From NCBI RefSeq assembly GCF_023856365.1, contig NW_026042418.1, positions 1 to 64,000 of the forward strand: DNA of 64,000 nt. The letters are read 5' to 3'. Under the pieces are notes generated by a model. That model made no database searches. It was given only the letters and a program-made list of their open reading frames with translations, and was not told the origin of the DNA. A program made the translations under genes and the position numbers. The number at the start of each line of letters is the position of its first letter. Position 1 is the first letter of the stretch. Below, piece after piece: positions 37,701 through 47,233 of the stretch. Origin of the DNA: Brienomyrus brachyistius. Taxonomy: Eukaryota; Chordata; Actinopteri; Osteoglossiformes; Mormyridae.

Positions 37701-40700
37701 GAGCAGCTTGTAGCGGGCGTTGAATGGCTTGAAGCGGCGAGGGCATCCCGCCCAAAAGCAGGTGAAGTCCTCTCCCTTACGCTGGTCCACGTGTTGTTTC
37801 TCAATGTGCCTCACCAGCTCCTCCCGCTGGTCGTACTCGGCGCTGCAGTCCGCCCAGCGGCAGCAGTGCCCCGTGCCCAAGTCCTCAGCTTCGGCCTCCT
37901 CTTCCTCTAGCATGGGGCAGGGAGGGAGGGGTGGAAGATGGGAGCTCTGCCCTGGGGACAGGTGGATCAAGGGCAGCTGGGCATAGCCTAGGAGATCCGC
38001 CGGCAACTGCTGCACATGGCGGTGAGAGTGATATGGAGGCGGGGGCCCCTGAGGCGACGGAGTGGCCTTTAGGGCAGCGAGATCCAGCTGCCCAGATGGA
38101 ACGATGGCGCAGCTGTTGGGCAACTCAGGCTGGCACTCTGTCGAAGGCACCAGTATGCCAACCTCCTGTGGTAAAACCTGTGGCTGGACCACCATGTTGG
38201 GCAAAGGTGTGCGGCACTCCGGGACGCCCTGCTCCTCAAGCTGCTGCATGCGGGCACATTCTGCCTCAGGGCAAAGCGGGAGAGGGCCAGGCATGGGACA
38301 GGGGGAGCCGGTGTGCCCCAGGGTGACCTGGGGTATGCAGCTACCCCGGATGCCCAGAAAATGACCATACACCTCAGACTGCAGGGGGGAGAGACCAAGG
38401 TGGGACGAAGGGGAGCCACGGGAACCATTAATGTAGGCCACTAGGGACGTGGGGGAGGTGCGGATGATGGAATTGAAGTCGATGCCCATGCCGTCAGACA
38501 GCGGTGACATGGAGAGCGCCCTCTTCTTAGAGCGCGCGGAGTGACGGGGGCTGGGGAACGGCGAACTGTCCCCCTTGAAGAGGTAGGCGGGCAAGGAGGC
38601 GGAGTTGGAGGTGGTGCTGGGCCCGGATGCAGCGCTGCCGAGGGGCAGGCTTGGTAGGTCGGGGCCCTCGCCTCCGCACTGGGGGGGCTGGTGGGCGGCC
38701 AGGGGGGGCAGCACACGGTAGCCGAAGGGCCACTCCTGCCTGCTGCTCAGGGTACACTGGCTCTCGGGCAGGCTGAGCGTGGTGGAGGCCAGGGAATCCC
38801 GGGACATCAGGGACCTGTGGGCCAGGTAGAGGAGCGTAAGCAGTGAGGACGTCTGCATGTAAAATGTACATACACAGGACTTTCTTATATCAACTTCAGC
38901 GTTATTTGTGCGCACACACTCATTATCATGTCTGCCAAGTCAACAATTACCTGCTCTGCATACATAAAATATGGTGAACAGATCATTTGTTTCAGCGAGG
39001 ACACTTTGAGCTGCTTCAGTTTTTACAAACTACTTTAGGGCTGTTGCGATCACGCGTGGCGCAAAAATCGCTAGGCGTTAAATGACAGTTTTAAATGACA
39101 ATATTTGAGCAGACGCTGGCTTTTCGGTACTATACCGATGCTACTTTACTTGCGCCGACAGTTTGGCAAGCAGATCAGTAGCGTGCCTAAAATATTAATG
39201 AGATGCTTATTGTGACATCCAGAAGTAAGTTGTCTGTATAGATAATGTTTATTTGGTTAGCGGAGCACGCCGCATGCCGCTGTTTTGGTAAGTAGCGGAA
39301 GCGATTAGCACTGAAGTGGCGGTGAAGAAAAGGACAGCTCAGCAGCCACTACATTGAATGAGGGGATGTTGTGGATAGACAAGGTAAAAGATGTGGGTGG
39401 TGAGGTGGTACTTTTTGCAGCTTAAAGTCCGGAACGTTTATTAAACTTAAGGATGCACTGAATTTATTCACATCGCTAACATCTGACTGTCACAATACAC
39501 CTTTCATTAATATTTTAGGCATACTACTAATCTGCTTTACCGTAAGTAAAAGTCCGTATAGTACTAAAAATAGACAAACATTTCACTCTCCATCTAAAGC
39601 CCTGGTGATTATTGCCCATGTGCCATATAACCGTGATTACATCGCGATGTGATCAAACCAGCCCTAAACTACTTTAAAACTGAAAGTCTTCTGTGATTGG
39701 CTAAATAGTTCAGTTCTTGTGCTTTTACTGGTTTGTTTCATTGATTGAGAGACTCATCCAGCTGTTTCTTATTAACATTAGTGACACATGCATGATTATA
39801 GAAGACTGACCAATCAGCACACAGCAAGAACTCAGTGCTTAAGTGAAATTCAGGTCCTATTATTTAAAATGGTCGTTAACAAATCCTGTACTAGCTCCAT
39901 GCGTCCTCCTAGACATGGACTGTTTGGTCAGCCTAACATAAACCATGAGGAATTTCTGTGCAAGAAATCCAGTTAAAAACACACATACACACACAAACAC
40001 ACTGTGGAACGAAAATATCACAAAGCATCGATAACTGATGTGGCGGGAAAACACTTAAAACACTTTATCTATATCCGGAAATTAAACATCAAGACAGGTT
40101 TGTAGGCTAATGCTCGTGAACTCAGTTTGTCGAGCCTGCCGAAGTGTCCAGCCAGAATTTGTTGTACATAGTAATCCAGCGGAAGGTATCCAGCTAATGT
40201 CTAGGCAGCATCTTATAGTTGTACTTAATTAATCCCCATCTGCAAAATTCTCATTCTATTAGACATTGCAAACAATGGTCACTAGAGAGATACAGGCAAT
40301 GTTCAGTAGAGGTGGAAAGTTCAGATCCAGAGAGACAAAATCCAGACCAAGATTTTGTTTCAACCAACTGATTGAGTAACTCAGTGACTGTGATTCTTTA
40401 TGCTCATCTGGTTGGTTGAAAAAAACTTGGTCTGGATTTTTACTTCCTGGACCTGAACTTTCTACCTCTGCTGTTCAACTTCCCTGTAGAAGTCATGTTC
40501 AAAGGCTTTAGGGAAGACTGGGGTCAGTTGTTGGGCAGGGAGAGACTTGGATGATATTTTTCATACTCTTACTCTATCCTGAAGGTATGGTATGGTTTGG
40601 TATGGTGCACTGTATCGGCACAGTATTTTCAAAAGCAATGCTATTCCAGTATTTTAAAATCATGGAGATAAAATTTGCTTTATCGTTGATCCCCCATGAT

Positions 40701-43700
40701 AAGACTTAAGACACTTTTACACATTTAAATGCCAAGAAAATAGTGCCTTTATATGTTACAGGGAGTTATTGCGCATGTTCGAAATTCACGTCTTTGATCT
40801 GACTTTTATTGAAGTGTATTAAAAGCATAGATGGAGATTTCAGGTCCAGACAGTACAAATCCAGACCAAGATTTTGTTTCAACCAAACAGTTGAGTATAA
40901 AGAGACACAGTCACAGAGTAGCCAACTCGCTCTCGTCTCCGACTGACCCCCATTTGCACTTGATCTCGACTCGGACTTGTTTTGTTAAATGACTCGGACT
41001 TGGGTAAGATTCAAATACAAGACTGATAACGAGGTTTACATGGAAGAAATACTACACTCAAAACAATAACATAGCTTTTTTTTTAAAAAAAAAAAAGTAT
41101 AATTAAGATGCTAATGTGGCCAACATGGTGGATATAGCACATTAAAACAGAATGCTAATGGCTAACATGAAGGAGGAAATGATAGAGCCCACTGCTCTAA
41201 TTTAAACCTAATGGTTTTATTCTCCACTGCACCCTAACGGGAACCAGCTTCGTCCACGCTTGAGTGCTCTTTGGATCCCATCCACTAACGCTCAAGATTT
41301 TTTACATTCCTTCAACATTGCAGAAATTTTTCCCCAGGGGAGGGAGTAAAGATTAACGTACAACAAACACAATTCCTCTTGAGTTATGTAATTTGAACGG
41401 AAAATGGCTGAATCATTCGACAGACACTTAAAATTACTCCTGAATGGAAAAAAAAAAAGCGTGATGTTTCATGAAGGCACCTGCCATTTATAAATCTGCC
41501 TTTTCAAGACCATTGAAGGTGGTGGAAGTCACTAAGCACTTGAATTCCACTTGACTTCCAGGTTTAGCATCACAGAGTGTGAACAGACCTCTTTGTGGTG
41601 GATGTACTGGGGGATAAAAACAGCCTTCCTCTCATCCCAGGTACAATACGGACCATCTCCCAATACTGTACTGGGAAATCCAGGGTGTTCCCACAATTTA
41701 GCCTCCTTAGCTAAGCACTAACACTTATTTGCTGTGCACTTAAACAAATTTCAAATAACGTTCTGCTGTCATGTACATTAAAAAGCATTAGCAGGAGGCT
41801 TATGACTAAATGGTACTGGAAAAAAGGATTCTGTTTTTTCTTTGCTTTCTAGAAAATGTACATAACTCTCCCGTTGAGTTGAGTTAGTATGTCTTATTAG
41901 CTGTGATAAGTTTGGCTTTTTATAATGGGTAACATTTTTCATAAAACATAAACACACAAATCCAAGGCCTGATACAGGCTTCTGTAAATTCATATACTGG
42001 ATCGATGAGTCTGATTTCCGGCTGGAAACGCCGCACAAAAGGACCTGGCACAGATGGGTGGTACTGACCAGCTCAGAGCTGTTAAAACCAAAATTACAGG
42101 ACTAAGGTACCGGAATTGCTGCTGCATAATCTACCGTACCAGGGATTCTGGAACTCGAAACCCCAAAAGATGAGGATAGGAAGCATTTTTCCTGCAGTGG
42201 ATGGGTTCTGCTGCATCAACAAAAGCTCGTTCGAATGGATAATGATGAGGTTGCACCGTTTACCTCTTAGATAAACTGCAAACACTGTTAACAGATATCA
42301 ATCATGCTATGGTGTCGATGCCCCTACAGCTGGCTGGGGTGCATAGCATCCTGCCTGAGATATTTAAAGCCCCCAGCCATTTACTTTTAAGATGACTGCC
42401 TTGGGCGTGTGTGTTATTTTTTTTTCTTGTTGCCTCGCCGTTGCCTCAGTTTTCTCAGACTGCTACGCTACAATGTTAATGACTCTCCAGTCCATCGTTC
42501 CCAATATGATCCTCAGGGAACCACAGCCGGTCCACCTTTTTGCTCCCTCCGAGCAATGGGAGGGAGCAAAAAACGTGGACTGTCTTTGGGTGCCTGAGGA
42601 CCGGATTCGGAAACACAGCTCCGGTCTATTGTAGTGTAGTCTGTTGTTAAAGATGTGAGTTTGTTAGGTTGTTGTGACATGCGTCCCAGGTCATCCATTT
42701 TGGAACGGGTGACACATAAAAATGTATTAAAGTAGTACCAAACCTACTGTCAGAAGAGTGTCTAAACAGGGCAGTTTCATAACAGGACCTTCTTGACTAA
42801 TTCCACCTTGTGAAACTCAGTCAGAAGCAGAAGGAGGGGTACTGGCATCTAGAGGGTGCCGATGAACGGAGGGTGATGTTTTATTTGTTTGAAAAGTTTA
42901 TGGAAACAAAAGCGATAAGTGGTGAAACTTGCCCCCCCCTCCACTCCCCAAGTAAAACTCTGTATCTCTTGACAGCCATTGATAAATGTTGAGTCCCTCC
43001 CCCTGGTTTTTTGTCTTTTAGTGAAGCAATGGGGGGAGGGGGCTAGGTAGGTATAGGAGTAAGCATATCAGAGGTAAGACAAGGCAGGCTGACCTGGCAT
43101 CAGTGTAGGGCGGGGCCAGGCCGGCTGGATGGCAGGGTAGGGCTTGAGGACCAGGGGCACCAAACTGGGACAGAGGAGAGACTACCATGGGGCTACTGGT
43201 CACCACCAGGTTGGTGGCTCCAAGTGACCTGGGTGTCAAGGAGCAGGTTCCAGAAACAGCATTTCCTGGGGAGATTGAGGACATCAGAGGGTGCGATCAA
43301 CACTAAGCTCATTCCAGTGTAGCCATTCATGTTAACTCAGGGGTACAGCACTGATCCCCCAGATTTGACGTATAACAATAATACATCGGATGATGACAAT
43401 ATTAACAAAAATAAATAAAAATACAGAGGACGGTGAACTGGAAATTTTTACAGAACAGAAAGGAATTAAGATGACATTTGAAGACTGGGAGAGAGGGGGT
43501 GTTACAGGGAAGGGGATCACAGAGACTAAGATCCGCGAAAGAGGTCACCAAGGCTGTGGAGTTTGGAAGTAGGAACAGTGAGGAGCTCAGAAGAGGAAGA
43601 TCTAAGAGCATGAGAGGACTGATAGGGCAGGAGAAGATCAGAGATGTAGTGGGAGCAAGATTACTGAGTGTCTTAGAGGTGAGAAGGATTATCGCGATTC

Positions 43701-46700
43701 AATTCGAGAAATTTTCATGAAATTCCCATGTATTTCCAGTAATTCCCATGGAAAGTTTCTAACTTGGAGTATTTCCAAAATTCCACAAATTAACTTCCCA
43801 TCGAATGTAAAGTTCCTGGAAATGTACCACCCCTTTGCAACCCTTTTCTCCATTCATTTCTCCATTTCTTCAGGTAAGACCTGCCGTTAGCCCCTAGACC
43901 CTTTCGAACGTCTGAGTGGTGGAATGAGTGCAGGATACGACTAATCTACCAACACCTTGGAACGATCATCTCCGCAGCTCATCCTCAACAGTCGGACTTG
44001 ACTGCCATGAAGCTGTACATGCTGCTCCAGAAGAGCAACGCTGACCTGAACGCGATGGATTACAGCCCGACTCGGGGTCAGACCTGCACTGTGACCCAAG
44101 CTCTTCGCTAGCCATTCATTTAGTTCGTGGCACTAATGTGATCAGGTGAAAAAAATTAAACCTGGGCTTTGGAAGCTCACTGCTCTGGCTTCCGAACACC
44201 TGAGAAGAACATAGTGCTACTGACTTCCGTGAGAGAAACGCAGGTGTCCTCGCATGCTCAGCTATGCTTTCTGCTCCACTAGCCACTAATCGCTGCTTTT
44301 CATTGCCCCTACTTTGCCTCCATGGTTTGTTTGGGGACAACTTTATGCCTGGTTAAATATCAATAAAGACGGTAGACGTACACAGGGACAAGCTCGAGTG
44401 GGTGTGGTCAGGAATGGGGGCGGGGCATGCAAATCAACCCCTCCGCAAGCCAGGGGGTCAGGGACGCAACATGGAATGCAAGATGTGCCACTGCTACATT
44501 TCTTTGGAAACCGAGGCCAAAAACATCATGCCAGGACCAAGAAGCATTCTTGGACGATTCACTTCAGGAAGCATAATTGCAATGTGAAATTTTTTTTAGA
44601 ACTGCTGCCAAAGTTGAAAGTAGAGCACATTTCTAACAGAACTAGACAAGGGGATGGGATGGCAGGATGGTTTTGCTGGGATTTCCTCTTCTGATTTAAC
44701 AGGGATTGGGAAGGAAAGGGGTCATGACATCATAACACAAAACACAGAGAGGCACCAGGAAGGGAGAAAAGAAAACACCTGTTTCTATAAACCTTGGAAT
44801 GACACAGAGGAAACTGATCGATCCTCACAACCTGCCTCTGGAGCCTGCCATGGCTTCTGCCTCTTCAACGTCAGCACCGAGCTTAAAGGGGTTTTTACGT
44901 TCCCTCTGAGGAATTGCGCGGTGAGTCATTTCACACGAAGACAGAACTCAAAACGACCTTTTCATTCACCCAACGTGAGCGATGAGGCAAAGAGCAACAT
45001 CGCACCAAGGTTTATACCCTCAACCCTGTTCGATAAACGGTCTGTCCATCAGCTTAAGGTGAAAATCCCCAACCTCGGCCAATCACTTGGCACCAGTCTC
45101 ACGTTTTCTTCAGGTTGCGGGTTAACGCTCGTGTGAGTGGGATCCGCAGTGCCTCCAGACAGGACTTCATTCTAGCACATTCCAGCCATTGCAAAGCCAC
45201 AGCAGTACTTTGGAGCTGGTGGGGGGGGGGGGTTCAGGTTCAGGTTCAGGCTGCTACAGAAACTTGGTTCAGCATCTTATCACCACTCACATAATTCACC
45301 AAACCAAGAGTAAAATCAATTTTAAAACTACATAAGTATTTAATTTACTTCTTCCCAACTAAGCTGCATGAGGTCACTATTTAGCCTGTTGCGCAACAAA
45401 GCCATGAACTCAGTGGCGACTCTGCTCCTCACAAATAAAGCAAAAGTGAAGTGAAATCTGATTGGTCAGTTGTTGTCAAGGAAACAAGTCCCCAGGAGTG
45501 ACCCAAAGAGTGAACGGCCTGTTTTTTTTTTTTTTTTCCTCAACAGTTTGAGATCTCTTGCAGTTCTTCACTAATATGTGATAAAATGGGCAAGAGTTCA
45601 GGCAGGATGACATCAATGCTGCATAATTCATTCCCGCGATGCACCGTTGGGGACCTACTGAAACCTTGACCACCTTCCTGGGCGACCATTTCCAGTCATA
45701 CTACACCTCCCCTCCAGCGGCAGGAGATTCAGACATTCTCCATCCCATTTCCTAAAGCTTATATGTCCATAACACCACCTTGTGCCGCTCCTCAATCTTC
45801 TCGGATCCATTTTGTTCTCGGCCTGCCTGGGCCGGCTGAATTCGTGTCGTGAGCATTAATACTGAATCCTTGTCTTTTGGTGTAAACTTTAAGCTAACAA
45901 GATAACAATCGTTTATCTGCCCACCCACCCAGCTGTTGCAATAGGCCACTCGCAGATGCAGACTCAACGTGATTGGCTGTTCGGGCTGCCTGTGTGTTTA
46001 CATGCATGGCCTGAGCCTGCCTAAACCTCTCTATGACAGTGCTTTATTGATATGTCCCCTTCAGTCGCCCATTACAATAGCAACATTCGTTGAGTGGCTA
46101 CTTTGAACTGTTATTATAGTCTTTTCATAGCTTAATTCTCACATGCGGTTCAGCAAAGCATATGGAGGTAATTTCAGGTCAATTATTGACTGTTTTCCAT
46201 TTAGGTTTCCATGGCGACGGCAGACATACTCATGCAGCATGCTATTCAATTTTCTACACAGTTAAAAGCATAATAAAACATCCTGTACCAAAGGTGCTTT
46301 CTGACAACGTAACCTGCAAATGAGTCCTACTGAACGGCCTCATGAAGATACTTAACACAACGACACGCAGCTATTCTTGACATCGGATGCTTATCGCTTT
46401 AGTTCATAATGTTTTGGCATTTTGTTTGCCAAAGCTGATAGGATACTTAGCAAGTACTAGGGAAAGAAGGTCACTTATGTTCCCCCGCCCCCGTTCTGTC
46501 TACACCTGACCATAATATCCAGTTCTGTCAATCTATAAAAATGCCCAACGTAACTTTCTGCTGTTGATAATTGGATTAAAACCTGCTGACATTGTAAATG
46601 CAAAGAGGTCAACTTGCATATGAACATATGATATCATGGTCAATTTGTATCACAATCACAGACAGCTAAATACCAGCAAAATGACATTATGATCTTTAAC

Positions 46701-47228
46701 AATACATTTATCTAAAATCGAATCTCTTGTCTAAAGTAATATAGAATGATTCCCATCAGACAGATATTTGATTACAGTTGTTTGCGTCTTTTGCAAATGT
46801 TCAGCAGCATAATCTTCATGAGATCTGAACCAGCGACCTTCTTGTTCCAGGGTTCTGAAGGGAAACGTACCTTTAACCCTTGCTTCGGAAAAGTTGGGCA
46901 GGAGGTCCTGGTTGGAGGAGGAGGTGCTGGGGGAGAGGAGATGGGTGGGGGCTTGTTGGCGGTGTGGCTGGGGGGTGCTGAAAGCGATCTGCTGCTTCCC
47001 ACCAGTCAGCGCCTGTCTCCGGAGACTGAGGGCAGGCAGCAGTGTGGAGCTCTGCCTCTGTGAGTAGCCCCTGGAGCTGCTGTGGCTAACTGCAGGGCTG
47101 TGGAGGCCATGATGCCCGGAACTCCCACCATGCACCCTGACGGGAGCCGTCTGATGCCTGACCATGGCGCCCATCGACCGGGGCACTGTGGTTGGGGAAA
47201 CCACCAGGTTGCACACTTTCCCGTTCAT
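22571..47228 (-). CDS. glis3: glis3, complete coding region in ten exons (890 aa)
   Basis: GLIS3 is a nuclear and ciliary Krüppel-like transcription factor needed for pancreatic beta-cell, thyroid and kidney development. Joining complement 47228-46871, 43265-43094, 38814-37656, 29116-28955, 28843-28733, 26448-26307, 26007-25917, 24056-23896, 23011-22832 and 22707-22571 gives 2673 nt. Every junction is in phase and has GT/AG ends. Human GLIS3 is about 930 aa. Five C2H2 fingers lie at about residues 495-518, 529-550, 562-584, 592-614 and 622-644. A YGH motif at 326-328 corresponds to the reported SUFU-binding motif. PPxY-type motifs at 435-438 (PPPY) and 796-799 (PPLY) correspond to reported Itch and TAZ (WW-domain) binding motifs. 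The C-terminus, [15 protein letters not shown] and on, matches the conserved GLIS3 end. The paralogue GLIS1 lacks this adjacency to rfx3. The whole gene takes 27 kb, against several hundred kb in human. Confidence 0.93.
22832..23011 (-). CDS. glis3: glis3 exon 10
   Basis: The exon runs from catcag|GGTTCTAC to ATCACAG|gtaact (180 nt, enters and leaves in phase 1). It codes residues 786-845 beginning [16 protein letters not shown], the counterpart of human GFYGQLQKFCPPHYPDS. It ends with [10 protein letters not shown], the counterpart of the human VFHRAFSTHSGIT region. The PPLY motif is the putative WW-domain ligand. Another reading frame stays open across the exon but does not match GLIS3. Confidence 0.9.
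23012..23895 (-). other. glis3 intron 9
   Basis: Contains a fragment of the SINE-like repeat tail (about 23160-23250: aaggcacaagacaccctgga, tggatgccagtc) and a poly-C run at about 23781. No coding exon is recognised. Confidence 0.6.
23896..24056 (-). CDS. glis3: glis3 exon 9
   Basis: Acceptor ccgcag|TTATGGTG, donor CTACAAG|gtcagt, 161 nt, entering in phase 2 and leaving in phase 1. The frame fixed by the flanking exons reads [20 protein letters not shown]... and ends LLLQ before GFYGQ. It is weakly similar to the Ser/Pro-rich SAPSPHHISPRRVPAP part of human GLIS3 and is shorter than the human segment. The other two frames are also open, so phase was used to choose. Confidence 0.8.
24057..25916 (-). 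other. glis3 intron 8
   Basis: GC-rich with poly-G/C runs (about 24955-24966, 25329-25344 and 25357-25366). A minus-strand open frame at 24517-24765 ends at a good-looking donor (TGGCG|gtaagc at 24639), but no phase lets it join the neighbouring exons, so it is not called. Otherwise nothing is seen. Confidence 0.5.
25917..26007 (-). CDS. glis3: glis3 exon 8
   Basis: A 91-nt exon has a strong acceptor (cccctcttaacctcag|GA) and donor CACAG|gtacag. It enters in phase 1 and leaves in phase 2, exactly as the neighbours require. It codes [18 protein letters not shown]... ending QDSH(S), a Ser/Pro/Gly-rich linker standing where human GLIS3 has VSHPSPGHNVQGSPHN and following residues. Similarity is low, so support comes mainly from splice sites and phase. 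Confidence 0.75.
26307..26448 (-). CDS. glis3: glis3 exon 7
   Basis: Acceptor ttcccacag|CTGCGG, donor TACAAAG|gtaaac; 142 nt, phase 0 in and phase 1 out. It codes [20 protein letters not shown] ... DLYK, clearly the counterpart of human LRSSTELHPDLLTDCLTVQSLQP ... DLYS. It follows directly on the basic end of the fifth finger. Confidence 0.92.
26449..28732 (-). other. glis3 intron 6
   Basis: AT-rich in 26.6-27.0 kb, otherwise mixed. Short simple runs occur (poly-C near 28310). No exon or transposon with clear ends is seen. Confidence 0.5.
28733..28843 (-). CDS. glis3: glis3 exon 6 (zinc finger 5)
   Basis: A 111-nt phase-0 exon runs from gttttcag|AAGCCG to AAGAAG|gtgagt. It codes residues 618-654, with C622, C627, H640 and H644 forming the fifth C2H2 finger. 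After it comes the basic [10 protein letters not shown] that overlaps the nuclear-localisation region. It is almost identical to human. Confidence 0.96.
28955..29116 (-). CDS. glis3: glis3 exon 5 (zinc fingers 3-4)
   Basis: A 162-nt phase-0 exon runs from cttccag|TTCGATGG to CTGGACACC|gtgagt. It codes residues 564-617. The first Cys of finger 3 (C562) is in the previous exon, and C567, H580 and H584 are here. Finger 4 uses C592, C597, H610 and H614. The linker HTGEKPYLC is the classic finger linker. The 5' end of this exon and its acceptor are duplicated just upstream (29167-29211). Confidence 0.96.
29167..29211 (-). repeat. Duplicate of the glis3 exon 5 acceptor junction (decoy acceptor)
   Basis: The 45 bp here repeat 29097-29141 with few changes: gccttcaaacagccgtcaaa against gccttcaaacagccatcgaa, then a shared ctgg.agaggaagaggaggag. 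On the minus strand this recreates a pyrimidine tract, a cccag acceptor and the first seven codons FDGCLKA of finger 3, starting at 29186. The offset from the real acceptor is 70 bp. Confidence 0.85.
31157..31347. repeat. 30-bp degenerate tandem repeat, about 6 copies
   Basis: The unit is approximately gggtcttgactctcaccgat followed by ttgtccatga. Because the period is 30 bp, the plus strand shows an open frame with a ten-residue repeat (LSMRVLTxTG-like). Copies differ by 20-30 %, indicating age. No gene is claimed. Confidence 0.75.
31839..32030. repeat. 12-bp tandem repeat, 16 copies
   Basis: The array consists of sixteen perfect-length units gagcgtgagcNg, where N is c or a, with three early copies reading gagtgtgagc. 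From copy 5 the last triplet alternates cag, ccg, ccg three times, a 36-bp higher-order period, and then becomes uniform ccg. Stop codons are absent in essentially every frame, which explains the long open frames on both strands (Glu-Arg-Glu-Pro, Ser-Val-Ser-Arg, Pro-Ala-His-Ala and similar). Confidence 0.95.
37656..38814 (-). CDS. glis3: glis3 exon 4 (central region and zinc fingers 1-2)
   Basis: This is the largest exon (1159 nt), from ggcccacag|GTCCCTGATG to AAATGTACG|gtatgt. It codes residues 177-563. The conserved block [20 protein letters not shown], then [20 protein letters not shown], is nearly the same as human. The SUFU motif VYGHF follows at 325-329. A proline-rich stretch contains PPPPYH, and then an acidic run [10 protein letters not shown] precedes finger 1 (C495 to H518) and finger 2 (C529 to H550). 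The segment between about 335 and 430 diverges from the mammalian protein. Confidence 0.96.
38971..39902 (+). mobile_element. Old dispersed repeat, copy B (interrupted)
   Basis: The two halves, 38971-39035 and 39667-39902, align with copy A at 18441-18722 in the same order. They are separated by a 631-bp insert. The copy lies in glis3 intron 3. Confidence 0.7.
39036..39666. mobile_element. Non-autonomous hAT-like transposon with 8-bp target duplication
   Basis: Ends are tagggctgttgcgatcac and its imperfect complement gtgatcaaaccagcccta. The direct duplication aactactt flanks it exactly (39028-39035 and 39667-39674). Short inverted termini of the TAGGGCTG type with an 8-bp duplication are the hallmark of the hAT superfamily. 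At 631 bp with no long open frame it cannot encode a transposase. Confidence 0.85.
40305..40472. mobile_element. Fold-back (MITE-like) element
   Basis: Inverted arms of about 70 bp: agtagaggtggaaagttcag, then aaatccagaccaagattttg and tttcaaccaac. These pair with gttggttgaaa, aacttggtctggattttt and ctgaactttctacctctgct. The central loop is about 35 bp. No coding capacity. Confidence 0.85.
40829..40897 (+). mobile_element. Half copy of the same fold-back element
   Basis: Matches the left arm of the element at 40305 (aaatccagaccaagattttg then tttcaaccaa), but the right arm is missing. It is followed within 30 bp by a different dispersed repeat. Confidence 0.75.
40915..41035. repeat. ACTCGGACTTG-type dispersed repeat
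   Basis: Contains ctcgactcggacttg, then gttaaatgactcggacttgg. I recognise this low-complexity motif from many fish genomes. Boundaries are approximate. Confidence 0.5.
42456..42643. mobile_element. 188-bp imperfect palindrome (fold-back element)
   Basis: The ends cagactgctacgctacaat and attgtagtgtagtctg are inverted. The centre is a near-perfect stem, tttttgctccctcc and gggagggagcaaaaa, around the loop gagcaat, extended by gtccac/gtggac. Frames that are open on both strands here are explained by the palindrome. Confidence 0.8.
43094..43265 (-). CDS. glis3: glis3 exon 3
   Basis: Acceptor tctccccag|GAAATGCT, donor GATGCCAG|gtcagc; 172 nt, entering in phase 1 and leaving in phase 2. It codes residues 120-176. 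[20 protein letters not shown] corresponds to human [20 protein letters not shown], and the end YTDA(R)S corresponds to PPSDTRS. Phase agrees with both neighbours. Confidence 0.92.
43266..46870 (-). other. glis3 intron 2
   Basis: Mixed sequence. Plus-strand open frames at 44314-44694 and 44654-45136 lack recognisable domains and are not supported. A poly-G run (45221) and a T-run (45521) are present. A WWNE-like retrotransposon-tail remnant may lie near 43912-43970 but is too decayed to call. Confidence 0.5.
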
Positions 47229-47233
47229 CTCAT
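46871..47233 (-). CDS. glis3: glis3 exon 2 (first coding exon)
   Basis: The ATG is at 47228-47226, five bases after the acceptor cttccccag|ATGAG. The donor is GTTAAAG|gtacgt, leaving in phase 1 after 119 codons. The protein begins [10 protein letters not shown]; human GLIS3 begins MNGRSCSMNL. The shared motif [15 protein letters not shown] (human LPALSPRRQMLTNGK) confirms it. The start was chosen because of this alignment. Two earlier ATGs near the junction are out of frame (see findings). Confidence 0.93.

Larger units (their letters stand above)
38815..43093 (-). other. glis3 intron 3
   Basis: 4.3 kb dominated by transposon remains, listed separately: the old repeat copy B with a hAT-like insert, a fold-back element with a half copy, an ACTCGGACTTG-type repeat and a 188-bp palindrome. 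No exon is recognised. Confidence 0.6.

Noticed and set aside
42392..42634. 80-codon plus-strand frame with hydrophobic N-terminus
   Set aside because: Most of it lies inside a 188-bp palindrome that also opens the opposite strand, so the frame is explained by the repeat.
43912..43970. Retrotransposon C-terminal remnant ([13 protein letters not shown])
   Set aside because: Resembles the fragment at 55391 only over a few residues with frame shifts; not strong enough to list.
44654..45136. 160-codon plus-strand open frame in glis3 intron 2
   Set aside because: It has no domain, signal or splice structure that I recognise, and composition is unremarkable. At this length a chance open frame in 64 kb is expected.
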